A stretch of 64,000 bases of DNA from Leifsonia sp. fls2-241-R2A-40a (lineage in GTDB: Bacteria > Actinomycetota > Actinomycetes > Actinomycetales > Microbacteriaceae): positions 2,356,001 to 2,420,000 of the forward strand of contig NZ_JARVRS010000001.1 of assembly GCF_030209575.1 (NCBI RefSeq). The letters run 5' to 3'. Each line of letters starts with the position of its first letter. Position 1 is the stretch's first letter. The notes beneath the pieces are model-generated. The model was not told where the DNA came from. It saw nothing but the letters and a program-made list of their open reading frames with translations, and ran no database searches. This document shows, piece after piece, positions 41,769 to 49,842 of this stretch. A program made the translations under genes and the position numbers.

Positions 41769-42929
41769 TCAGGATTCGCGGCGCGCGCCCTCCGACGGGC
41801 TCACCGTGAAGACGTCCGGCTGGCCGAAACCGTGCTCCGCGAAGGCGCCGTCGAGCGCCACCTGCACCCGGCTGAGCGCGTCGCTCGGCACGAGCGCCAG
41901 GGCCGAGCCGCCGAAGCCGCCGCCCGTCATCCGCGCGCCGATCGCCCCGTTCGCCTGCGCGGTCTCGACCGCCAGGTCGAGCTCCGGGACCGAGATCTCG
42001 AAGTCGTCGCGCATGGAGACGTGGGAGGCGTCCAGCAGTTCGCCGATCGCCGCCGGCCCCTGCTCGCGCAGGGTCCGGACGGTGTCGAGCACGCGCTGGT
42101 CCTCCGTCACGATGTGGCGGACGCGGCGGAAGGTCACGTCGTCGAGCAGCTCGCGGGCGCGGCCGAGGTCGTCGACCGACACATCCCGCAGCGCCTCGAC
42201 GCCCAGGATGCGCGCTCCCTTCTCGCAGGACGCGCGACGGTCCGCGTACCCGCCCGTCGCGTGGTCGTGGGTGACACCCGTGTCGATGATGAGGATCTCG
42301 AGACTCGCCGCCTCGAGTCCGAGCGGCACCACCTCGGAGCCCAGCGACCGGCAGTCGAGGAACACCGCGGCGTCGCGCTCGCCGAGGAGCGACGCGGACT
42401 GGTCCATGATCCCGGTCGGCGCGCCGACAGCGACGTTCTCGGCGCGCTGACCGACGCGGGCGAGCGTGCGGCGGTCGAGACCCAGCCGCCAGATCTCGTT
42501 GAGGGCGACCGCGACCGCGCTCTCGATCGCGGCCGACGACGACAGTCCGGCGCCGACGGGCACGTTCGAGTCGATGAGGATGTCGACGCCCGGGACCGCC
42601 GCGAGGTCGGCGCCGAACTCGCTCAGAGCCCAGGCGACGCCGAGCGGATACGCGGACCACCCGCTGAGTCCGTCCGACGTCAGCTCGTCGAGGGACACCT
42701 CCACCAGTTCGTCGGCGAAGGTGCTGCCGACGCGGATGGTGCGATCGTCGCGCGCGCCGAGCGCGGCGACGGTCCGGCGGTTGATCGCGAACGGGAGGAC
42801 GAAGCCGAGGTTGTAGTCGGTGTGCTCGCCGATCAGGTTCACGCGGCCGGGAGCGGACCACACGCCGTCGGGTTCGCGGCCGAACACGGCGGTGAAGTCG
42901 TCGCGGACGCCGGTGCGCATGTCGGTCAT
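41769..42929 (-). CDS. galK: Galactokinase
   Basis: A 386-residue GHMP kinase phosphorylating galactose at C1. Motifs are APGRVNLIGEHTDYNLGFVLPFAI (galactokinase signature), VPVGAGLSSSAAIESAVA (phosphate loop), GIMDQSASLLG with the catalytic Asp region, and ARMTGGGFGGSALALV. The ATG overlaps the galT stop by 4 bases. Leloir genes galE and an importer are not in the window. Confidence 0.95.
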   Translation of the reverse strand: MTDMRTGVRDDFTAVFGREPDGVWSAPGRVNLIGEHTDYNLGFVLPFAINRRTVAALGARDDRTIRVGSTFADELVEVSLDELTSDGLSGWSAYPLGVAWALSEFGADLAAVPGVDILIDSNVPVGAGLSSSAAIESAVAVALNEIWRLGLDRRTLARVGQRAENVAVGAPTGIMDQSASLLGERDAAVFLDCRSLGSEVVPLGLEAASLEILIIDTGVTHDHATGGYADRRASCEKGARILGVEALRDVSVDDLGRARELLDDVTFRRVRHIVTEDQRVLDTVRTLREQGPAAIGELLDASHVSMRDDFEISVPELDLAVETAQANGAIGARMTGGGFGGSALALVPSDALSRVQVALDGAFAEHGFGQPDVFTVSPSEGARRES

Positions 42930-44143
42930 CGGTCTGCCTCTCGGTGGTCGGGGAGGGCGGTAGGGGAGTCGGTGGCGGCAGCGGGCTCGGTGACGAGTCC
43001 CGAAACCGCGACCGGCAGCGCGCCCACCGGGTTGTCCCGGTCGGCGCGGGCGACCGCCTCGCGGAGGGCGGCTGCCGCCTGCTCCGGGGGGATGTCGCCG
43101 ACCCACGCGCCCATGGCGGCTTCGGAGCCGGCCAGGAACTTCAGCTTATCCGCGCCGCGGCGCGGCGAGGTCAGCTGCAGCATGAGCCGCATCTCGTCAC
43201 GTCGCACGCCGACGGGCGCCTGGTGCCAGGCCGCGATGTACGGGGTAGGGGAGTCGTACAGTGCGTCGACTCCGCGCAGCACCCGCAGGTACAGGGTGGC
43301 CAGTTCGTCGCGCTCCGCGGCGTTCGTCTCGGTGAGGTCGGCGACGTGGCGGTGCGGCAAAACGTGGATCTCGATGGGCCAGCGCGCGGCGAACGGAACG
43401 TACGCGGTCCAGTGCTCGCCGGCGAGCACGACGCGGTCCGACGCGCGCTCCCGTTCCAGGATGTCGGCGAAGAGCGTCGGGCCATACGAGTCGAGCGAAC
43501 GGATGAGCGCGGACGTGCGCGGGGTGATGTACGGGTACGCGTAGATCTGCCCGTGCGGATGGTGCAGCGTCACGCCGATCGCCTCACCGCGGTTCTCGAA
43601 CGGGAACACCTGGCGGACACCCGGCAGCGCGGAGAGCACGGCGGTCCGGTCGGCCCAGGCCTCGATCACCGTGCGCGCGCGGGACGGCGTGAGGCTGCCG
43701 AACGAACCGGTGGTCGCCGGGCTGAAGCAGACGACCTCGCAGCGGCCGACGGACGTGCGGGTGCGCTCGAGTCCGACCTGCGCCAGGTCGTCGAGTCCCT
43801 CGGGCGCGTTCGGGTCTTCGAGCAGCGGACCGAACGACGGCGACTTGTTCTCGAACACCGCCACGTCGTACAGGTCGGGGATCTCCGAGGGGTTGCTGGG
43901 GCTGGCCGGCGCCAGCGGGTCGAGTTCGGCCGGCGGAAGCATCACGCGGTTCTGGCGCGCCGCCGCGATCGAGACCCACTCTCCGGTGAGCGGGTCCATC
44001 CGCATCGTCGCGGTGGCGGGACGCGGCGCCGGCTCACGCAGGTCCGGCTTGCGCTCCGGGCCCAGCGTCGTGTCGGCGTCGTCGTAGTAGATGAGGTCGC
44101 GCCCGTCGGAGAGCCGGGTGGGACGCTTCGTGATCGCGGCCAT
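42926..44143 (-). CDS. galT: Galactose-1-phosphate uridylyltransferase
   Basis: A 405-residue enzyme exchanging UDP between glucose-1-P and galactose-1-P. The active site HPH appears in GVTLHHPHGQIYAYPYITPR, with the uridine-binding ENRGEAIG before it and the metal-site PIEIHVLPHRHVADL later. ATG 44143 has AAAGGA 4 nt upstream. It is first in the galTK operon and is transcribed from a promoter overlapping a CTTTCG palindrome, divergent from a DeoR regulator. Confidence 0.95.
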   Translation of the reverse strand: MAAITKRPTRLSDGRDLIYYDDADTTLGPERKPDLREPAPRPATATMRMDPLTGEWVSIAAARQNRVMLPPAELDPLAPASPSNPSEIPDLYDVAVFENKSPSFGPLLEDPNAPEGLDDLAQVGLERTRTSVGRCEVVCFSPATTGSFGSLTPSRARTVIEAWADRTAVLSALPGVRQVFPFENRGEAIGVTLHHPHGQIYAYPYITPRTSALIRSLDSYGPTLFADILERERASDRVVLAGEHWTAYVPFAARWPIEIHVLPHRHVADLTETNAAERDELATLYLRVLRGVDALYDSPTPYIAAWHQAPVGVRRDEMRLMLQLTSPRRGADKLKFLAGSEAAMGAWVGDIPPEQAAAALREAVARADRDNPVGALPVAVSGLVTEPAAATDSPTALPDHREADR

Positions 44144-44149
44144 GGGTTC

Positions 44150-44165
44150 CTTTCGATTACGAAAG
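44150..44165. promoter_or_regulatory. CTTTCG-ATTA-CGAAAG operator before galT
   Basis: A perfect 6-bp inverted repeat with a 4-base centre lies between the galT -10 and start codon; a third CTTTCG is at 44182-44187, inside the galT promoter spacer. This is the expected position for a repressor site and the adjacent DeoR gene supplies a candidate regulator. Confidence 0.6.
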
Positions 44166-44167
44166 CC

Positions 44168-44196
44168 AGGATACGCATCAGCTTTCGTATTGACAA
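44168..44196 (-). promoter_or_regulatory. galTK promoter
   Basis: Reading on the minus strand, TTGTCA (44196-44191), 17 nt, then TATCCT (44173-44168) form well-spaced -35 and -10 boxes. The start site would fall at the CTTTCG palindrome. On the plus strand the same region holds TTGACA (44190-44195) and CACGAT (44213-44218) for the DeoR gene, so the two -35 boxes overlap. Confidence 0.6.
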
Positions 44197-44224
44197 GCAA
44201 TCGCAAGCGCCTCACGATGGGGTC

Positions 44225-45010
44225 ATGAGCGAACCGCTGCCGGCTGCGCTGCGCCGCGAACGGATGCTCGAGCTGATCGGCCGGGCGGGGTTCGCCCGCG
44301 TGTCCGACCTCAGCGAGGCGTTCCAGGTGTCCGACGTCACGGTCCGCACCGACCTCGACGCGCTCGACCGCCAGCAGAGCATCCGTCGCGTCCACGGCGG
44401 CGCGATGCTGCTGACCGCCGGGATGCGCGAGCCCAGCTTCGAGGAGGCGATGGAGTCCTCCGCCGAGGAGAAGCGCAGCATCGGACAGGCGGCAGCGGCG
44501 ATGGTGTCCTCCGGGAGCAGCGTCCTCCTGGATGTGGGGACCACGACGGCGGCCATCGCCCGAGCCCTCGTCGAGCGCGACGACCTGGATGGTGTGACCG
44601 TCATCACCAACGGCCTCACCATCGCCCTGGAACTGGAGCGCGCCATCCCGCGTTTCGAGGTCGTGGTGACGGGCGGGACCCTCCGCCCGCTTCAGCACTC
44701 GCTGGTCGAACCTCTCGCCGCCGTCCTGCTCGAGCGGGTGCACGCCGACCTTGCGTTCATCGGCTGCACGGGAGTGCATCCCTCCGGCGGCATCACCAAC
44801 GTCAACCTGCCGGAAGCCGACCTCAAGCGGGTGATGGTGGGCTCGGCGGAGCGCGCGGTGGTCGTCGCCGACGGCAGCAAGCTCGGCCGTACGCACCTGG
44901 GGCGGATCGCCGCCGTGGATGACGTGGCCGAGCTGATCACGGGCGCATCCGCCTCTCCGGCAGCCGTCTCCGCACTGCGCGAAGCCGGACTCCCGGTGAG
45001 TGTCGCCTGA
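44225..45010 (+). CDS. DeoR-family regulator, probable galactose operon repressor
   Basis: A 261-residue DeoR protein: helix-turn-helix RVSDLSEAFQVSDVTVRTDLDALDRQQSIRRVHGGAML, then the phosphosugar domain with SVLLDVGTTTAAIARAL, VTVITNGLTIALELE, and VVVADGSKLGRTHLGRIAAVDD. It is divergent from galTK. TTGACA, 17 nt, CACGAT, 6 nt, ATG indicates a leaderless mRNA. Regulation of galTK is inferred from the arrangement and the CTTTCG palindrome. Confidence 0.88.
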   Translation: MSEPLPAALRRERMLELIGRAGFARVSDLSEAFQVSDVTVRTDLDALDRQQSIRRVHGGAMLLTAGMREPSFEEAMESSAEEKRSIGQAAAAMVSSGSSVLLDVGTTTAAIARALVERDDLDGVTVITNGLTIALELERAIPRFEVVVTGGTLRPLQHSLVEPLAAVLLERVHADLAFIGCTGVHPSGGITNVNLPEADLKRVMVGSAERAVVVADGSKLGRTHLGRIAAVDDVAELITGASASPAAVSALREAGLPVSVA

Positions 45011-45026
45011 GGCCTAACCTGGTGCC

Positions 45027-45962
45027 ATGCGACCCGCGACCGGTGAACAGTACGAACTCGATTTCGGTGACCTGAGCGCCACCATCGTCCAGGTGGGCGC
45101 GGGCATCCGCTCGCTGCGCTTCGCCGAATCCGACCTCACGGAGCCCTACCCGGCCGAGGCACAGCCGCCGTCGGCGTGCGGGATCGTGCTCGTGCCCTGG
45201 CCCAATCGCGTCGCGGACGGCCGCTGGGTGCACGACGGCGAGCCGCGCCAGCTCGACCTCACCGAGCCGGCGAAGCGCAACGCCATCCACGGCCTGCTGC
45301 GTCGCCGCCCCTACGACCTGGTGGACCGCACGGACTCGACGGTCACGCAGGCGGCGACCATCTACCCGGAGCCGGGGTACCCGTTCCTGCTCGACACGAG
45401 CGTCACCCACGAGCTCCACACCGAGGGGCTGCAGGTGACCCACGGCGTCACCAATGTCGGCGACACCCCTGCGCCGGTGGCGGTAGGGGCGCATCCGTAC
45501 CTCCGCATCGCCGACGTCCCGCCGGAGCAGTTGACGGTTACTGTCTCCGCGCGGACCCGGTTCGAGGTGGATGCGCGGAGCAACCCGACCGCCGAGCTCC
45601 CGGTGCAGGACACGCCGTTCGACCTCTCCGGAGGCCGCCGGGTCAGCGAACTCGACCTCGACACCGGGTACGCCGACCTGCCGGACGGGCCGGTCGAGCA
45701 CGCGCTCGCCGCCGATGACGGACGCCGTGTCGTGCTCTGGGGCGACGAGGCGTTCCGCTACGTGCAAGTCTTCACCCACCGCTCGTTCGCCACAAAGCCC
45801 GGGGGTGTGGCGCTCGCGATCGAGCCGATGACCGCCCCGGCCGACGCCCTCAACTCGGGTCGCGGGCTGCGCTGGCTGGAGCCGGGCGAGACCTGGAACG
45901 TGAGTTGGGGCATCCGGCCCGAGGGCTTCGGCGGCGAGGCTTACCTGGCGAGCTGGGGGTAG
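45027..45962 (+). CDS. Aldose 1-epimerase-family protein
   Basis: A 311-residue galactose-mutarotase-fold enzyme interconverting alpha and beta anomers. Motifs are LVPWPNRVADGRWVHDGEPRQL, the catalytic His in AIHGLLRR, and VGAHPYLRI; the base Glu lies in VALAIEPMTAPADALNSG. TAACCT ends 6 nt before the ATG (leaderless). Its place beside galTK fits galactose use. Its 3' end overlaps the convergent SDR gene by 22 bases. Confidence 0.92.
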   Translation: MRPATGEQYELDFGDLSATIVQVGAGIRSLRFAESDLTEPYPAEAQPPSACGIVLVPWPNRVADGRWVHDGEPRQLDLTEPAKRNAIHGLLRRRPYDLVDRTDSTVTQAATIYPEPGYPFLLDTSVTHELHTEGLQVTHGVTNVGDTPAPVAVGAHPYLRIADVPPEQLTVTVSARTRFEVDARSNPTAELPVQDTPFDLSGGRRVSELDLDTGYADLPDGPVEHALAADDGRRVVLWGDEAFRYVQVFTHRSFATKPGGVALAIEPMTAPADALNSGRGLRWLEPGETWNVSWGIRPEGFGGEAYLASWG

Positions 45963-46645
45963 AGCGCGCGGACGTCCTCGTTCAGCCGCGCCTTGACGTG
46001 CTTCGCGGTGTCGCCGACGATCGCCTCCGCCCCGCCGTCGGCCACCGTGTCGAGCGCCTCCGCGGCGACCTCGCGCGGCTGGACCTTGTCGCCGTCGACG
46101 CTTGCGGCCATGTCGGTGTCGATGTAGCCGACGTGGACTCCCACCACCTGGATGCCGGCCGGTGCCAGCTCGAGTCGTGCCGAGTTGCTGGCCGACCAGA
46201 GGGCGGCCTTGGTCGCGCTGTACGAGTCGAATGCCAGCCAGCTGAGGGCAGAGAGCATGTTGACCACGGCACCGCCTCCATTCGCCTCGATCACCGGCGC
46301 GAACGCGCGGACGAGGAGCACGGGACCCCAGAAGTTCGTGTCGAACTCGCGGTGGATGACGTCGAGGTCGCCGGTCACGAGCGACTGGCCGGCCGCGATG
46401 CCCGCGTTGTTGACGAGCACTGTGACGTCCGCGGCCGCCTCCGCTGCACGGCGGATGCTGTCAGCATCCGTCACGTCGAGGGCCAGCGGGACGACGCGCG
46501 GGTCGTCGAAGACGACGGACTCGGGCTGGCGGGCGGCGGCGTAGACCTTGCTCGCGCCGCGCTCCAGGAGGGCGGTGACGAATGCGGCGCCGAGGCCGCG
46601 GTTGGCGCCGGTGACGAGGGCGACGCGTCCGGTGATGTCGGTCAT
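45941..46645 (-). CDS. SDR-family oxidoreductase under TetR control
   Basis: A 234-residue short-chain dehydrogenase: VTGANRGLG nucleotide loop, NNAGIAAGQ, catalytic Ser in NMLSALSWLAF and Tyr/Lys in YSATKAALW. It is shorter than most and lacks the longer C-terminal extension. ATG 46645 has GGAAGGA 5 nt upstream. A TetR gene is read divergently, with a palindromic operator between, so expression is probably induced by a small hydrophobic ligand. Substrate unknown. Confidence 0.87.
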   Translation of the reverse strand: MTDITGRVALVTGANRGLGAAFVTALLERGASKVYAAARQPESVVFDDPRVVPLALDVTDADSIRRAAEAAADVTVLVNNAGIAAGQSLVTGDLDVIHREFDTNFWGPVLLVRAFAPVIEANGGGAVVNMLSALSWLAFDSYSATKAALWSASNSARLELAPAGIQVVGVHVGYIDTDMAASVDGDKVQPREVAAEALDTVADGGAEAIVGDTAKHVKARLNEDVRALYPQLAR

Positions 46646-46663
46646 GAGGATCCTTCCGAAAAG

Positions 46664-46704
46664 TACACCGATCGGTGTATCAGCAATGTACACAGATCGG
46701 TTTA
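46664..46704. promoter_or_regulatory. Tandem TetR-type operators
   Basis: TACACCGATCGGTGTA (46664-46679) is a perfect 16-bp palindrome; TACACAGATCGGTTTA (46689-46704) is a degenerate second copy 25 bases away. They fill the 91-base gap between the SDR and TetR genes and match the shape of TetR-family sites. Confidence 0.75.
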
Positions 46705-46736
46705 CTTTTCGCAGCCGATTCTCTAGAATCGATACC

Positions 46737-47315
46737 GTGACGTCCGCAGCCGCCCTTCCGAAGCCCAAGCCGCGCGAGCGTGTGCTCGCCGCGGCAGCGG
46801 AGCTGTTCGTGCGCGAGGGCGTCAACGCCGTCGGCGTCGACCGCCTGGCTCAGGAGGCCGAGGTCTCGAAGCGCTCGATCTACCAGCACTTCGAGGGGAA
46901 GGACGCCATCGTGGCGACCATGCTCCAGGAGTACGGACCCCGCGTCGTCGCCGGCTACTTCGCCGACGATGACCAGGGAACGCCGCGTGAACGTGTCCTC
47001 CACGTCTTCGACGCCCTGCATGAAGCCGCGCAGGTGTCCGACTTCTTCGGCTGCCCATTCGTCAACGTGGCGACCGAACTGCGCGACCGGGAGCATCCCG
47101 CCGCGGTCGTGGCGCGACACTTCAAAGAGGAGCTGACCGCGTACTTCGAGCGCCAGGCCGTCGCCGCGGGCGCAGGGGATGCGCACCTCCTCGCGGTGCA
47201 GCTGACGCTGCTGTTCGACGGTGCGTCCGCGAGCGCGGCCATGCGCGGCGGAACGCCTGACGCCGCGCGGCGCGCGGCCGAACTGCTCTTCGACGCGGCG
47301 ACCGCTGCGGCCTGA
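46737..47315 (+). CDS. TetR-family transcriptional repressor
   Basis: A 192-residue regulator. The N-terminal helix-turn-helix is RERVLAAAAELFVREGVNAVGVDRLAQEAEVSKRSIYQHFEGKDAIVATML; the rest is an all-helical ligand and dimer domain with FFGCPFVNVATEL. GTG 46737 lies 7 nt after TAGAAT, which suggests a leaderless mRNA. It almost certainly controls itself and the divergent SDR gene through the palindromes between them. Confidence 0.9.
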   Translation: MTSAAALPKPKPRERVLAAAAELFVREGVNAVGVDRLAQEAEVSKRSIYQHFEGKDAIVATMLQEYGPRVVAGYFADDDQGTPRERVLHVFDALHEAAQVSDFFGCPFVNVATELRDREHPAAVVARHFKEELTAYFERQAVAAGAGDAHLLAVQLTLLFDGASASAAMRGGTPDAARRAAELLFDAATAAA

Positions 47316-47353
47316 TCCCGGCGCGGTCTAACCCCGCCGCGGTCTGCCCGCGT

Positions 47354-48448
47354 TCAGGGCGCGACCGACAGGAACATGAAGGCCGCGAACAGCACCAGGT
47401 GGATGCCGCCCTGCAGCCGGACGGCTCGTCCCTGCACGATGGTGAGGATGCTGACCAGGACCGTCAGCACCAGCAGCACGATCTGACTCGCTCCGAGTCC
47501 GAGGTGCAGCGCGCCCGGCAGCCAGATCGAGGCGACGGCGATCGCCGGGATGGTGAGCCCGATACTCGCGATCGCGGAGCCGAGCGCCAGGTTGAGGCTC
47601 GTCTGCGCGCGGTTGCGGACGGCCGCCTTCGACGCCGCGATGCCCTCCGGGAGCAGCACGAGCAGCGCGATGACCACGCCGACGAACGACTGCGGAAGGC
47701 CGAGTCCCGTGACGGCCCGCTCGATCGGGGTCGACTCCAGCTTGGCCAGACCGACGACCGCGACGAGGGAGACGACGAGGAGCCCGAGACTGATCAGCGC
47801 CGTGCGGTTCGAGGGGGCGTCCGCGTGGTCGTCCTCCGTGAGGGGCTGCCCTTTGCTCCCGACGGGGAGGAAGAAGTCGCGGTGGGCGATGGTCTGCGTG
47901 AACACGAACATCCCGTAGAGGGCGAGGGAGGCGATGGCGGCGAACGCGAGCTGCGGCGCCGAGAAGACCGGCCCGGGACTGGAGGTGAAGGACGGCAGCA
48001 CCAGCGTCAGGGTCGCCAGCGCCGTGACCGTCGCCAGAGCGGCTCCGCTGCCCTGCGCGTTGAACTTCGTCGACTCGTGCCGGGATGCGCTGAGCAGCAG
48101 CGACAGCCCCACGATGCCGTTCATCGTGATCATGACTGCGGAGAACACGGTGTCGCGGGCGAGTTCGGGGGAGTCCTTGCCCGTCGTCATCAGCGTGACG
48201 ATCAGAGCCACTTCGATGACCGTCACCGCGACGGCGAGCACGAGGGAACCGAACGGCTCGCCCACCCGGTGCGCCACCACCTCGGCGTGCTGCACCGCCG
48301 CCAGGACGGTTCCCGCCAGGACGATCGCGATGACGGCCACGGCGACCGGATTCAGTTCGACCGCCCAGAAAGCGACCAGCACGACGACACCGATGGCTGG
48401 CACCACGATCGTCCACCACCGCGCAATCCAGCTTCCGATCGACCTCAT
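47354..48448 (-). CDS. ChaA-like calcium/proton (or sodium/proton) antiporter
   Basis: A 364-residue membrane protein of the CaCA family with about eleven helices. The two alpha repeats are seen as VAVTVIEVALIVTLMTTGK near the N-terminus and VVIALLVLLPEGIAASKAAVRNRAQTSLNLALGSAIASIGLTIP near the C-terminus, each with the conserved acidic residue for the cation. CAGGAT ends 6 nt before the ATG. It would export calcium or sodium in exchange for protons. Confidence 0.85.
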   Translation of the reverse strand: MRSIGSWIARWWTIVVPAIGVVVLVAFWAVELNPVAVAVIAIVLAGTVLAAVQHAEVVAHRVGEPFGSLVLAVAVTVIEVALIVTLMTTGKDSPELARDTVFSAVMITMNGIVGLSLLLSASRHESTKFNAQGSGAALATVTALATLTLVLPSFTSSPGPVFSAPQLAFAAIASLALYGMFVFTQTIAHRDFFLPVGSKGQPLTEDDHADAPSNRTALISLGLLVVSLVAVVGLAKLESTPIERAVTGLGLPQSFVGVVIALLVLLPEGIAASKAAVRNRAQTSLNLALGSAIASIGLTIPAIAVASIWLPGALHLGLGASQIVLLVLTVLVSILTIVQGRAVRLQGGIHLVLFAAFMFLSVAP

Positions 48449-48556
48449 GCCTCCATCCTGCCAGCCGCCTGGGGGAACAGGCAGGCGGTAGCGGCTCACG
48501 CGGGCCGCTTCGGCGGGTCGCGTGCGTTTGCGCCGCACGCCCTGTTGGATGGGCTC

Positions 48557-49168
48557 ATGACCAGGATGAGGACCCTCCGCGTCGCCGGCCCGGCCGCCGT
48601 CGCTCTCACGCTCGCCCTCGCCATGGCGGGATGCGCGACGCCCGGCTCGGCACCGACCACCGGCACCGCGTCGGCGTCCGGTTCCGCGACTCCCACGTCG
48701 TCGCCGCGCCCCACCGGCACGAGCACCGCCGTTCCGATCGAGGGCCAGTGCGACACCGGCAACCTCGCGGGCTCGATCGCACAGGGCAGCGGCGGAGCGG
48801 CGGGGAGCGTCGAGGTGACCCTCGTGCTCACCAACAACGGCTCCGCCGAGTGCTCCCTGCAGGGCTGGCCGGGCGTCTCCTTCGTCGGCGACGGCAACGG
48901 AACGCAGCTGGGGGCTGCGGCGCAGTTCGACCGCAGCACGCCGCATCCCACCGTCGTGCTGAAACCGGGCGGGACCGCGCAGGCGCCGCTGAAGATCACC
49001 CAGGCGCTCAATTACCCCGATGCGGATTGCAAGCCGAAGCCGGCCGACGGCTTCCGCGTGTATCCGCCCGGGTCCACGGCGTCGCTCTTCATCGCGTACC
49101 CGGGGCAGACCGCGTGCACGTCCGAGTCGATCTCGCTCCTCACCGTCGGAGCGCTGACGGGGAGCTGA
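48557..49168 (+). CDS. DUF4232 lipoprotein
   Basis: A 203-residue secreted lipoprotein: signal peptide, lipobox AMAGC (Cys26), a Thr/Ser/Pro linker to about 65, then a beta-sandwich DUF4232-type domain with VTLVLTNNGSAECSLQGWPGVSFVG and conserved cysteines (CDTG, ECSL, DCKP, ACTSE). Function of the family is unknown; the domain is common in actinobacterial surface lipoproteins. It is divergent from the antiporter gene. Confidence 0.8.
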   Translation: MTRMRTLRVAGPAAVALTLALAMAGCATPGSAPTTGTASASGSATPTSSPRPTGTSTAVPIEGQCDTGNLAGSIAQGSGGAAGSVEVTLVLTNNGSAECSLQGWPGVSFVGDGNGTQLGAAAQFDRSTPHPTVVLKPGGTAQAPLKITQALNYPDADCKPKPADGFRVYPPGSTASLFIAYPGQTACTSESISLLTVGALTGS

Positions 49169-49184
49169 CCCGGGAGGTCCGGGT

Positions 49185-49754
49185 TCAGGCGCAGACGCGG
49201 GCGATCGCGCCCTCCCACGCGGCCTGCACGTCGGCCTGTGCGCGCGTGGCCGTTGCGATCGCATCGGCCGGGTCCTGAGCGAGCGCCGCTCCTCCGACCG
49301 CTGTGGCCAGCTCGTCGAGCCGGCGGTCGACCTCGCCGAGCGCCGTCGCGACCGAGGCGGTGCCGATGTCGCTGGTCTCCGACTCGAATGCCGCCACGGC
49401 GTCCTGGATGCCCGTCCCCGCCTCGACGGGATGCGGGGCCAGGGCCGCCAGGTGCATCTGCAGCGCCGGGTCGAGCGCATGCCGCGCGCTGCGGATCGTG
49501 GCGCAGTCCCGCCCGCGCGCCGCGGACGCCTCCGCGAACAGGGGGAACTCGGAATTCAGCGCCACGGTCAGCATGGCGATCGCCGCCGCGCAGCCGAGCG
49601 CGAGCGCGAGCAACGCGGGCCAGAGGCGGGCTGTCAGAGAAGTCATTCCGCGGATGACGACGGACCGACGCGGCGAATGTGACGCAGGACGAGGCACCGG
49701 GGCGAGGGGCGCCTCGCGCTCGAGCTCGGGAGTCCCGTCCTGAGTGATGGCCAC
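49185..49754 (-). CDS. Single-span membrane protein of unknown function
   Basis: A 189-residue protein with a cytoplasmic Arg-rich N-terminus, one transmembrane helix (about 42-68) and an Ala-rich, probably helical outer domain with two cysteines (RDCATIRS and the terminal RVCA). I recognise no family. GTG 49754 is supported by TAGCGT ending 6 nt upstream (leaderless). It converges with the DUF4232 lipoprotein gene. Confidence 0.65.
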   Translation of the reverse strand: MAITQDGTPELEREAPLAPVPRPASHSPRRSVVIRGMTSLTARLWPALLALALGCAAAIAMLTVALNSEFPLFAEASAARGRDCATIRSARHALDPALQMHLAALAPHPVEAGTGIQDAVAAFESETSDIGTASVATALGEVDRRLDELATAVGGAALAQDPADAIATATRAQADVQAAWEGAIARVCA

Positions 49755-49842
49755 GGCGACACGCTAGCGGTCACAGGTGAACGGTTGTTTGCCGAATTTC
49801 CGCCCCCGGTCCTGCGGCTCCTCCTCCCGATACGCTGGGCTG

